The position numbers and the translations under genes were made by a program. This document shows, piece after piece, positions 33,966-42,667 of a stretch of 64,000 bases of DNA. The stretch is from Athripsodes cinereus (lineage: Eukaryota; Arthropoda; Insecta; Trichoptera; Leptoceridae). Where the stretch lies: positions 186,001 through 250,000 of the forward strand of contig OX388322.1 of assembly GCA_947579605.1 (NCBI GenBank), written 5' to 3'. A model generated the notes under the pieces. The model was not told where the DNA came from and did not search any database. It saw nothing but the letters and a program-made list of their open reading frames with translations. Position 1 is the first letter of the stretch; every line of letters begins with the position of its first letter.

Positions 33966-34560
33966 TTATGTAATATAATATAAACAACCAATACATAAAT
34001 ATAATACCTATAAACTATTATATTATATAAACAATTATATAAATGTTAATATATTTTTCATATAATATAATAATAATATGATAAAACTAGATATTTAACA
34101 TTAAGATGTGAGAATATGATATTCTCTCCATTTCGTCTTTAGGACTACTTGCTTTTATTCCAAAACAGTAAAAATATCATCTGCATGCTTATATATCATA
34201 TTATGTATATTGTATCACTTAAAGTAGGTTCTGCACAAAGAAAATGTGAATACCTTCTTAAATTCCATTTTTATCATTCCTACTCTCACTTTAGGAGCAT
34301 ATTTTTTATTCTTTTGAATAAACTTTATCATTTCTTCTTACCAGCGAATATTTTATGAATGTGACTGCTGGTGTTTTCTGTAAAGTTCTTATATTACTAT
34401 AGTCAAATATTTTGGTTTTGTGTTGTTGTGGTTTTAGAGATGCGTAGGTGCTTTTTTTATATTCTGGAGAAGTCGCTCGATATTTATTTATTTATTTATC
34501 ACTAAAAAGCACAGTTCTTCAACTTTTTTTGTAAGAAGCAGGTATTCATATTATTGTTAT
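33966..34560. other. AT-rich spacer
   Basis: Nothing recognisable; TTTA runs at ~34480-34500. Confidence 0.45.
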
Positions 34561-34741
34561 TGATCGTGTTGAAACCCAGAAAAAACAATCAAACTGATCT
34601 CTAGTGCTGTGCAAAGCGCACAGCAGGTGGAGATGCGTCAAAAATATCCTCCATAACTCATGTGACAGGGCACAATGGACACTGCAACAAGTGTGGCATG
34701 GTCTGTGCTGCACCACGGTCACATGCTCCGGATTCGCCTCA
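34561..34741 (-). pseudogene. LINE-H 3' end fragment
   Basis: The minus strand closely matches 55385-55560. It carries CCGGAGCATGTGACCGTGG, ACCATGCCACACTTGTTGCA and TTTTTGACGCATCTCCACC, i.e. the CDCG..QTMPHLL.C zinc-knuckle region of the LINE-H protein. The reading frame is broken by small indels. Confidence 0.75.
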
Positions 34742-34807
34742 TCGTTATCTATACTTAAGGTATTATAATATGTATTCATAAGTATCACATTATAGGATAT
34801 TTGAAAT

Positions 34808-34925
34808 CTTGGGTTAAGCGATGATATATGCCAACCACACTGAATGTGCGAAAAGGACGGCTCGCATGTTTATTACATACAGATGGTCCGCTGACCACCC
34901 CACTTATGAGAGATGCCATGATGGG
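34808..34925 (+). repeat. R1 fragment (copy 12, 3' half)
   Basis: It contains TTAAGCGATGATATATGCCA, GCATGTTTATTACATACAG and CACCCCACTTATGAGAGATG. The foldback element starting at 34927 interrupts its end. Confidence 0.65.
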
Positions 34926-34926
34926 A

Positions 34927-35660
34927 CACTGAGAAAAATACTCACAACGAATCATTGGTACGTACTATCAGATAAGGACCAGAGATAGTACAAACTATAA
35001 TATTAACTCTTCGCAAACAAATCATTTGTAAATTTATCAACAATTTGTTTGCGAAGAGTTAATATTATAGATTCGTACTAATGAATTGTTCGTAATATCT
35101 CTGGTCCTAATCTGATAGTACGTACCAGGGATGTTGCGGATGTCGATTTTTACACATCCGCGGATGTGAATGCGGATGCGGATTTTTGAAGGCTCACATC
35201 CGCGGATGCGGATGCGGATGTTTAAGATGTTATAGAAAAAAAGTAGGAACTATCTTAATTGGTAGGCCCCACTGTCAAATATGTGACGAAATTGCTGCTA
35301 CAAAAATATTATGGATTTTTTGGCGAAATATTTTTTTCTTTTTTGTTATTTGCTAAAATAAAATAAATCCGAAAAAATAAAAACGTGTCGGATCTTGTCA
35401 CAAATTTTTTCGTTCCCATTGATTAATGTCAAGTGCGAACGGCACGCGCCTTTCGCCGGCCCCACCCCATTTCTTTCTTGTCGCAAATTGTCTTACATCC
35501 GCATCCGCATGAACATCCGCATCGATTATTGCGGATGCGGATGCGGATGCAGATGTCCAAATACATGCGGAAGCTCCGCATTTGCGGATGCGGATATTCG
35601 CAACATCCCTGGTACGTACTAATGATTCGTTGTGAAACTTCGTTATTATTTTTCTCAGTG
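34927..35660. mobile_element. Foldback MITE, split by a hAT-type MITE
   Basis: The ends CACTGAGAAAAATA (34927) and its inverse (ending 35660) are followed by ~90-bp arms. ACAACGAATCATT.GTACGTAC and CTATAATATTAACTCTTCG are matched in inverse at 35040-35125 and 35612-35650. Without the insertion at 35126-35611 plus one 8-bp duplication copy it is ~240 bp and almost wholly palindromic. The left arm lacks 10 bp present in the right. No clear target duplication of the outer element was seen. Confidence 0.75.
35126..35611. mobile_element. hAT-type MITE rich in GCGGAT repeats
   Basis: A 486-bp element with ends CAGGGATGTTGCG and its inverse CGCAACATCCCTG, flanked by the 8-bp duplication GTACGTAC at 35118-35125 and 35612-35619. 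A CAGGG terminus with an 8-bp duplication is the hallmark of hAT elements. Both subterminal regions are built from (GCGGAT)n in opposite orientation, so the ends can fold on each other. No transposase is encoded. Confidence 0.88.
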
Positions 35661-35744
35661 GAGAGATAAAAGGTAGCTGATGATTTGTTCATAAATAAAT
35701 AAAAGAGATAAATATTCTTTTTTTTGTAGTGTAACTTTGTGGAA

Positions 35745-36018
35745 ATGCATTAGAAAAGATTATTTATAAAAATAAAACACTGTTTTTTCCACTACAAGGA
35801 TTATTAACTTGTTATAACGTTTTCAACTGCAATACAGTCATCATCAGTAACAACAACACAATTTACTAAAGTCACAATCAAAGACATAAAACAATTAAAT
35901 ATTTAAAGGAGGAGTGGTTACAGTTGGTAGGGGGTGTGTGGAGGGTTACAACATCTAAACAATCCTCGTAGTGGAATAAAACAGTGTTTTAATTTTATTG
36001 ATAATCTTTTAAAAGAGA
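35745..36018. repeat. Foldback repeat with hammerhead motif
   Basis: Arms at ~35752-35806 (AAAGATTATTTATAAAAAT..ACACTG..CCACTACAAGGATT) and ~35960-36016 (inverse) enclose the hammerhead at 35809-35853 and a G-rich loop (GTTGGTAGGGGGTGTGTGG at ~35925-35943). Confidence 0.7.
35809..35853 (-). ncRNA. Hammerhead ribozyme motif, canonical core
   Basis: Minus strand in order: stem I TTGTTA (35848-35853), CTGATGA (35841-35847), T, stem II GACTG-TATTG-CAGTT (35825-35839, 5 bp with one wobble), GAAA (35821-35824), stem III ACGT (35817-35820, palindromic, no loop), T-A before the cut, then TAACAA (35809-35814) pairing with TTGTTA over 6 bp. All conserved core bases are present. The predicted cut is between 35815 and 35814. 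With a loop-less 2-bp stem III, efficient folding would need a dimer. Type I hammerheads like this occur in Penelope-like elements and retrozymes. Confidence 0.75.
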
Positions 36019-36138
36019 TACGTTATACTTTAATATTTTAAATAAGTAACACTGGTAAAAATTAACATAATTTTGTTATTTATTTTATTTTATTCTTCAC
36101 AGTTGGCACAATGGTTACTTTTCAAATCATTACAAAGT

Positions 36139-36650
36139 AATCAGAAACCTCGATTGGAGAACCATGTCTACACAATGCAACATTGTGTAGAATCTAATCG
36201 GAAGAAGTGAGAAAGGTGACCCAACGCTTACGAATTGGCTCAAGGCTGGCTTAAGTGATCACTTTCGGTGTCCATGGACAACGTTCACCAATTCCACCAT
36301 TCTCACTGTCACGATGTAAGGTCCACCAATCGAGAGACGCTTTATGCAAACCTTAGAAGCAACCATTTTTTTGGGATCTCATTTTTCAGATCTCAAATAG
36401 ATCGCGATCTCCCGTCTAAATGGCGCCGGAACAATTAAGTTCAATACTTTATCGACTGCTAGTTCGACCAGTCAGCAACAAATGTTTAGAATATTTACTT
36501 ATTATTAATTATTTACGACACCGAAAGTGATCACTTAAGCCAGCCTTGAGCCAATTCGTAAGCGTTGGGACACCTTTCTCACTTCTTCCGATTAGATTCT
36601 ACACAATGTTGCATTGTGTAGACATGGTTCTCCAATCGAGGTTTCTGATT
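36139..36650. mobile_element. Foldback element M1 with 134-bp arms
   Basis: Arms 36139-36272 and 36517-36650 are inverse repeats with only one or two differences (AATCAGAAACCTCGATTGG ... GATCACTTTCGGTGTC). Each arm itself contains a hairpin, CACAATGcAACATTGTG. The 244-bp interior includes GGGATCTC and GATCGCGATCTC. It has no coding capacity. A second, one-armed copy is at 21220-21560. Target duplication not resolved. Confidence 0.85.
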
Positions 36651-37455
36651 GGTTTTGTCATCTGCACCCAAATCCGGTTAAACAATAAAAAAATTAGTAA
36701 ATATTCTAAACATTCATTACAAAGTATCATGAAAATATCAGTTATACAATTCAGTGTATAATTTAGGAGCTTCTTCTGGAGAAACAAAAATGGGAATAAT
36801 TTGTGCATTAAAAAAATTGGTGTAACCTCAAACAAACATTTACTGAAACATGAGAATAAAAATAGGGACAGCTTGAAACATTAAATTATTTTAGAGTGTC
36901 AACATAAAATCAAAGGAGTATAATAGTACTGAACTCTTTTTAATTACTTGACACCGCAAGAAGAGAGTCTTTCCCTTTACCATCACTTGTTTGGCAATCA
37001 TCCCTCTATCTTTATAGCTCTTCTCATTCATCTGATACTGAGCTTATTGTTTAGTAAGTACCCACTGTAAGTTGGCAAAACTTTCTAGTAGTTAGTAATA
37101 GAAGATAATAAAATTATTCATTTTGTAAGCGATGAACTCGTTGCAAAGTAAGCAGACATTATTTGAAGACTTATTTTTTTTACTATTTGAAATTATTATT
37201 TACATTTACACTACAATTTACATAGGTTGCCTAATAAATTAAAAAAAAAAAAAAAACAATTTACATAATAAAACTGTAAGATACTTCATGATATGAATAA
37301 ATTAAAGAACCTCTACAAACAAAATGTTTTATACTTTTATCATGGTAATTGTTGTGTGTTTTATACTGTCGACCGACAGCACTTGTTGTAGGTTCGTGTT
37401 AAATTAAAAAAAAATAAAACACTAACGTTTAATTTATTTATTTAGATTTAAGTTA
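36651..37455. other. AT-rich spacer
   Basis: An A-run sits at ~37241-37257. GTCGACCGACAGCACTTGTTG at ~37368-37388 belongs to the sequence words found near ribozyme-bearing repeats (see 38238 and 62600). No gene is recognised. Confidence 0.4.
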
Positions 37456-37643
37456 AGAGTTCGTCGGTAGCCTGGAGGTAGAGTCTCGGCCTCGTGAACA
37501 AGAGGTCCGTGGTTCGATACCAGGTACTGGCAAACTCCCCTGTCACGACACAAGCTTTTAGTAGCTTACTGTGAAAGGTGTATAAGGTTGTATTTGGGTT
37601 TATAACAAACAAAACCCAGATAAGTATATCTTTTAAAAAAAAG
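37456..37643 (+). mobile_element. SINE family S2 (copy b), tRNA-derived
   Basis: Head GTCGGTAGCCTGGAGGTAGA with A box TAGCCTGGAGG, B box GGTTCGATACC at ~37511-37521, body ending GGTTGTATTTGGGTTTATAAC and AACCCAGATAAG, then an A-rich tail. Immediately followed by a hammerhead motif at 37648. Confidence 0.82.
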
Positions 37644-37647
37644 TGTT

Positions 37648-37688
37648 TTTTCACTGAGGATGGATGTAGTTTGAAAAGCTTTTGAAAA
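37648..37688 (+). ncRNA. Hammerhead ribozyme motif, plus strand
   Basis: TTTTCA (37648-37653), CTGAGGA (37654-37660), T, weak stem II GGAT-GTA-GTTT (37662-37672, mostly wobble pairs), GAAA (37673-37676), stem III AGCT (37677-37680, palindromic), T-T, then TGAAAA (37683-37688) pairing with TTTTCA over 6 bp. The core is complete; the weak stem II suggests partial decay. Confidence 0.6.
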
Positions 37689-37777
37689 TATAATACTTTA
37701 AGTGAAAGACACAGTGTTTTAATTTAATCAAACTAAATATTTAACTAACATTTAGTTCTTCCACAGTAAATTTATTA

Positions 37778-37823
37778 TTCGCGAGCCGACTTTCAAAAGC
37801 TTCCGCTGTCATCATCAAGCTAA
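37778..37823 (-). ncRNA. Hammerhead-like motif with mutated core
   Basis: Minus strand: TTAGC, TTGATGA (37812-37818; first C of the core changed to T), GACAGC-GGAA-GCTTTT with a weakened stem II, GAAA (37791-37794), GTCGGC, T-C, GCGAA. A clear relative of 62688-62735 (same GGAA loop and GGCTCGC end). Probably inactive. Confidence 0.55.
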
Positions 37824-37857
37824 AAGAAATTACATTCAAATACATGTTATTCATAAA

Positions 37858-37948
37858 AAACACTGACTTAGCTTGCATGTTCGTTGCACACAGTGAGTCC
37901 ACTGACTGCCTCTCACGTGGAAAACTCCGTGATGGTATAGATAGATAA
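37858..37948 (+). repeat. R1 fragment (copy 13, 3' part)
   Basis: CTTAGCTTGCATGTTCGTTG and CTCCGTGATGGTATAGATAGATA match the R1 3' end and tail. Confidence 0.6.
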
Positions 37949-38994
37949 AATAAGTTTATACTCTAAAGTTTAAATAAAAGTAGAAAGCACAATAGTGTTA
38001 AATAGTTATTATTTGTTCATCATGTTTTTTTTTTAGTGTAAACAAAGATAATCTTACTTAAATACTGATCATTGTCTCTGTGCTATAAATGTTGCTTGAA
38101 GGTTATAAATTAAATATGTATTTATGGAGTTGTAAAGCAATCCGAATTAAAACAAGATTCAATCAGAAGCAGATTTCTCAATTATAAACATTTTTGTTAG
38201 CGAAAAGTCTTCATAATAAGATAATATTATCTTGAAATGAACTTCCAACAAGTATCTTCGGTCGACAACATTAATGTTCTTCATAATAAATTTTGGTGAA
38301 TTATTATTGCTGAAAAACATCACATTCGACTGTTACTTTTACAGCTTTTGTCCAACGCGATCCCAGCGAAAACAAAATTAGCAATAGGTTCAACTATGAA
38401 GTTTTTTATCCTACTTGAGTATCTTTTTTATAACATTGAGTAAAAAAAGTTGGTTTTACTTTAGAAAATTATATCTCTATGCAGTCACATTGCGGACATC
38501 GTAATTCAGTGGAAAATAGATTTATTTTGTATAATGAGGCCTAAGATTGGATTGCCGGTTAAGTCCACAAAATCTTCATATAAAAGAATATTATTATGTT
38601 CGCAATCGGAGTCCCAGCATAGCCATCAAAGAAATCTTTATACATAAATATTTGTGTTCTATCTTATTTGAAAATTATTCAACATTCACATCACATACGA
38701 CGTGTTTGGAAAATTAATTTGATTTCATGCTCCTTCTTGAATACAAATTTATCAAATTAGGAAATAAGTAGAAGGATTATCAGCAAGCACACATACTTTT
38801 CCCAATAAAAATGGATTTTGATAAGTCAATGAAAAACATTGAAAACTTTAACACATTTTTAGGATGTAACTCAAAGGAACACGATATCAAAACATTAACT
38901 TTTTCGGTTAACTCAAAGAGATACAATATCACCATAACACCCTTGCAGGGTAGCCAGAAAAAAGCTAGTGATATTTACTTATGCTATCTTTATT
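37949..38994. other. AT-rich spacer
   Basis: 38238-38265 contains GAACTTCCAACAAGTATCTT then CGGTCGAC, part of the ribozyme-repeat neighbourhood. The frame 38811-38990 has no recognised motif and runs into antisense LINE-B. Confidence 0.35.
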
Positions 38995-39133
38995 CACTCA
39001 CTCATCGCCCTCAACGCTCTTCTCGGGAGCACAGGGCGGAAACCAGCCTCCTCCATTCAGAGCGTCTCTGCGCCAATTGCGTCACCTCTTTCCACGACAT
39101 TCCCTGCGCTCTGATGTCGTTGTCATGTATTGT
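38995..39133 (-). pseudogene. LINE-B 3' end fragment
   Basis: Minus strand: tail (TGAG)n at 38995-39003, then the stop-proximal codons for SALCSREER and RRSEWRRLV, upstream to the GACATCAGAGCGCAGGG region. It matches 1310-1450. Confidence 0.8.
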
Positions 39134-39358
39134 CAACATGTCATGTCAACGGTGTATTATACACTTATTAATTTGATCGTTGCATACAATTACAAATGCA
39201 TTGTCTCCTTTTAATTTGGTCAATATGTGTCCGTTTTTTATGATTTACATAGTTAACAATAACACGATTTTGCCGTTTAATCGCCATAGAATCTCGTCTC
39301 CAAAACCATTCAAATGTTTATTGTTTTTCAGTCTTCTTTTTCTTGAAATTTTTTTTTT
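39134..39358. other. AT-rich spacer
   Basis: Nothing recognisable was found. Confidence 0.4.
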
Positions 39359-39490
39359 AAAAAAAAAAGATATATCTGGGTTTTGTTATAAACCCAAATA
39401 CAACCTTATACACCTATCACAGTAAGCTAAAATCTTGTGTCGTGAAAGGGGAGTCTGCCGGCACCTGGGAACGAACCACGGACCCCGGCA
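39359..39490 (-). mobile_element. SINE family S2 (copy d)
   Basis: Antisense: A/T tail, ATATATCTGGGTTTTG, AACCCAAATACAACCTTATA, GTCGTGAAAGGGGAGTCTGC and GGGAACGAACCACGGACC (B box with one change). It is truncated before the A box. Confidence 0.78.
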
Positions 39491-39639
39491 GAAAATACCT
39501 CTCACTCACTTCTTGTTTTTCTCTTCTTGTTTGTTTTCAAATGTCTCGTATAAGGTCAAGGTATTCTTAAAAGATAATAAATAAAACAATGCACTACTTC
39601 AATTCAGTTATGTGGCTCATTTCTTAATGTCTTATTATT

Positions 39640-39735
39640 TATCAGTATGGAAAAAAACGACCTTTATGTTTATTACATGTTGTTAATCCACAAGCTAGTC
39701 CACTTGTGGGAGATATCGATGTGGGACAAGTACAA
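39640..39735 (+). repeat. R1 fragment (copy 14, 3' part)
   Basis: TTTATGTTTATTACATG, AGCTAGTCCACTTGTGGGA and ATCGATGTGGGA match the end of R1, strongly diverged. Confidence 0.5.
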
Positions 39736-40221
39736 TGTGTAAACAGTATATATAGAAATGTATAAGTATATATTATATAAGTAAAATAAACATTATAACG
39801 ATATACGGACCAACTACTAGTAAATCACGTTGGGGGAGTTTATCACTGCAATGTACTCAACTGGTAATTCTTCCAACTAACTCAGTTTCGCCCATAAAAC
39901 TTCTTATCTTTACGATTAGGATGTTGTTCATCAGATGGCTCGAGAGAGAGAGAGAGAGGGGGGGGGGGAATAAGGAACACAGATTGTCTAAAACAGAATT
40001 GCCTACTGTGCAGCAGAGACACAATGGATGTCTGAATTATCTTGTACTTTTAAAAATAATGTTTCCCCTCTATTCCTCCATTATTTCCTTTATTACTCCT
40101 ATTCATCTTACAGTCATTCTTGTCACGAAATACCCAGCATATTATAAATATTCTTTTTCTTCTGAAATCTTCTGAAAACTTGTTATTTTGAATAATTTTA
40201 TAAATATTACCTTTGATTTTT
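39736..40221. other. AT-rich spacer
   Basis: A (GA)n microsatellite followed by a G run lies at 39940-39968. No gene is recognised. Confidence 0.45.
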
Positions 40222-40330
40222 GTTACTTACTGCTAACCGCCTTCACTCCACTGAAGGATATAGACCTATTATTAACTCTTTCACGTTTATAAATCTCAAG
40301 CTCTTTTTCATCCTTTCATGATTCATTTTT
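40222..40330 (-). pseudogene. LINE-F 3' end fragment, decayed
   Basis: TTGTTACTTACTGCTAACCG and CCACTGAAGGATATAGACCT correspond to the antisense end of LINE-F (57247-57320), including the TAAG-type tail. Confidence 0.55.
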
Positions 40331-40371
40331 TCCACTCATCTAAACCATCGCATCTTATTTACACGCTAAAG

Positions 40372-40480
40372 TATAGCAATTTAGCGACGATGTATGTAAA
40401 CCATCTTGATTGTCTTCAATTTTATTGGTACAGAGAAAACGACTTTTATGATTGTTACAAGCAGTTAACTCCATTGTCGG
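40372..40480 (+). repeat. R1 fragment (copy 15), decayed
   Basis: TTTAGCGACGATGTATGTAA, ATCTTGATTGTCTTCAATTT and TTTATTGGTACAGAG align with the middle of R1. Confidence 0.4.
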
Positions 40481-40934
40481 TATGAGTAAATGAGTTAAGC
40501 AAATTTAAAATAAGAAACTATCATAAGTCATTTTAGTTTTGAGATGAGGTAATGGCATGTTAAATGAAAAAAAAAATGTTTAATAAATACAATGTCGGCG
40601 TGTATTATTTGAACTTTAATTAAGATGATATTGGAGAGAGTTTTAAAAGAGGACTGAAGACACACCATTTTGCTGGAAGTTTCGGGTGATGGATACGATA
40701 AACGGCGCCCTTGAGGTCATGTTATGAGTAAACGGCGCTTTACAAATTGTCCATATATATATATATATATTGGTAAATGACTTTTAGGCTTTGCAAACAA
40801 ATACAAACATAGGAAAAATGTTAGTTACTTTAATAGTTTTTGACAACTTTTATAGGAATAGTCTGATTTAGTGCGTTTTGGTTACAAACCCTTGATAAAA
40901 GGCTTAGAACAGACATCGCCAGCTTGTTTGGTAG
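40481..40934. other. AT-rich spacer
   Basis: A (TA)n microsatellite lies at 40753-40770. The tail of the tRNA-like relic may extend left to ~40860. Confidence 0.4.
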
Positions 40935-40965
40935 TGCCCCGAACGGGATTTGAACCCGTAACCTA
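40935..40965 (-). other. tRNA-like 3' half or SINE head fragment
   Basis: On the minus strand GGTTACGGGTTCAAATCCCG then TTCGGGGCAC forms a perfect 5-bp T arm with loop TTCAAAT, plus one acceptor-like strand. No matching 5' half (anticodon arm, opposite acceptor strand) is found upstream, so it is not a functional tRNA. Probably a truncated tRNA-derived SINE. Confidence 0.5.
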
Positions 40966-41547
40966 AAAAATAACATCGAGAAATGAAAATGTAAATTAAT
41001 TTTAATGTTTGAATCCTTAGGTGAAAACCTTTTCATTTCTGCTTACTACAACAAAATATCTAACTAAGTAGGTACATAATATCTATTGAGAACTACAAGG
41101 GTCATTAATTATTACATTTCCCTGCTCTACTTTCTTTTTCAAAAGGTTATCTACCCGTTGTCGTGTGATTTCGGAATAAGACCAATTAGGTACTGTGAGA
41201 GATTAAAAAACCAATATGATTTTAGATTCAAATTTCCATGCATTTATTCAAACACTTTTTTAATTGTACCAAGAACAATATCTTTCTTATGTCATATTCG
41301 AGAAACAGATCTCTCTTTGATGGGTGATATTTAAGTAACATTTGATCAATCAGTAGAATATTATTTTTTTATACTTAATCCCTTGAGTATTGATATACCT
41401 ATTTGGCTAATTTTCACTGGACATTCTTATAACGTGACTTGCCAAACACAGTGTTGTTTCTCTTGTACTTTTACAGCGATGTAGATTTTCATTGAGTGCA
41501 TAGGAAAAGGTCATTAGATTGGCGTAAAAATGTTTTGAATAAGGAAG
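40966..41547. other. AT-rich spacer
   Basis: Nothing recognisable was found. Confidence 0.45.
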
Positions 41548-41606
41548 CTGGTTTCTGTCCTGTGCTGCCAGGAGGAACGTTTAAAGGCGAATGATGATGA
41601 TGGCAT
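41548..41606 (+). pseudogene. LINE-B 3' end fragment
   Basis: GGAAGCTGGTTTCTGTCCTG, CAGGAGGAACGTTTAAAGGCG and a (GAT)n tail match the last ~60 bp of LINE-B. Confidence 0.65.
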
Positions 41607-42189
41607 GAATTTTAATTTTAAACTCTTTCAGTCATTTTTTCTCCGATAGTACCGAATCACCAAATTAATAATTTGATATTGAATATTCAGTGATTAAAAT
41701 AATCATATCAAAAATGCTCAATCTAATTTCACGCACCAAAGACAAGTTTTTTGTAAAGTAATATCTGAATCATTAAGCGTTGTTAGCTAAATCTATGAAA
41801 ATTGTTAATTCAGCGAATTTTGTTTAGTAAGTATTATTCTAATGATAAAAGCTTCCCGTGGGAGAATGTTTTGCGGTATTTTTGAAAATGAATTCATATT
41901 TTAAATATAACTAACCACATATTATTCTATTTATATAACTATTTTATAATAGACTAGGTATTTTAATTAAAACTTTACGCTATATATGTAGTTTGCAAGG
42001 GAAAGTCGTTAGTCGACCAATAACTCTGGGGTTATTTGTAAAATTTAACATATTTTAATTTTAAATTTTGGTGAGATAAATTCTATTTATACTATCGACA
42101 AAGACATAAAAAGATAGATATAGATTAGAAATTCACAGAAAAAATGGTAATGTAGCCAATCAAATCGTGCGGCCAATGTGCTAGGACTA
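41607..42189. other. AT-rich spacer
   Basis: Nothing recognisable was found. Confidence 0.45.
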
Positions 42190-42255
42190 CTTATCATGAC
42201 GTCTTCCACAAGAAGAATAACCAGTAGATCAACTGTGTGTAATGAAATGCTGTAA
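42190..42255 (-). repeat. R1 fragment (copy 16)
   Basis: TCATGACGTCTTCCACAAG, ATAACCAGTAGATCAACTG and GTAATGAAATGC match the antisense R1 3' end, diverged. Confidence 0.5.
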
Positions 42256-42373
42256 CGGTATTGTAACGGTATTCTTATGGTGCATTGAAAAAAAATGGCG
42301 TTTAGTTAAATTTTCAAGTGACTTTATTTATTTATAATTTGATAACATCCTCCTTATAGAGACAAGTTTCGTT

Positions 42374-42667
42374 TAATTTCATTAAATAAAATACAAAAAT
42401 ATATTATTGAGCACTGTTTAAACTCCACTTTGTTAGGTTAGATACCGAACGTTTTCGCCTATACTTGTAGGCATCTTCAGGGAAACTGAAATCTAAAAAT
42501 TGTGAGAGCTGTTGTTTATGTGGTGAGAAGGGTGCAGGAAGTGGGAGGGGTAATGGTTGATATGGAGGCGGGATGGTTGGCAGGAGTAGGATATACGAAC
42601 AAAGGAGATGAGGGTGGGATCTGTATATTTAAACAGTGCTCAATAATATATTTATTTAATGAAATTA
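42374..42667. repeat. Foldback repeat with hammerhead motif
   Basis: Arms TAATTTCATTAAATAAA..ATATTATTGAGCACTGTTTAAA (42374-42422) and the inverse at 42628-42667 (9 bp shorter) enclose the hammerhead at 42441-42486 and a G-rich loop (GGTGCAGGAAGTGGGAGGGG at ~42532-42551). Same layout as 35745-36018. Confidence 0.7.
42441..42486 (-). ncRNA. Hammerhead ribozyme motif, canonical core, imperfect stem I
   Basis: Minus strand: CTGAAGA (42474-42480), T, stem II GCCTA-CAAGTA-TAGGC (42457-42472, 5 perfect pairs), GAAA (42453-42456), ACGT (42449-42452), T-C, then GGTATC. Stem I pairs GTTTCC with GGTATC with two T-T mismatches. Core bases are complete. Confidence 0.65.

Noticed and set aside
35395..35692. 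Arginine/proline/histidine- and cysteine/glycine-rich frames on both strands
   Set aside because: They are translations of the GCGGAT repeats of the hAT-type MITE.
38811..39000. Possible small gene (MDFDKSMKNIENFN...)
   Set aside because: No recognised motif, and the frame runs into antisense LINE-B sequence.
39880..39925. CTGATGA on the minus strand near 39912 as another hammerhead
   Set aside because: No GAAA at a suitable distance and no stem II or stem I pairing.
40935..40965. Functional tRNA gene
   Set aside because: Only the 3' half is present; no acceptor partner, D arm or anticodon arm upstream.
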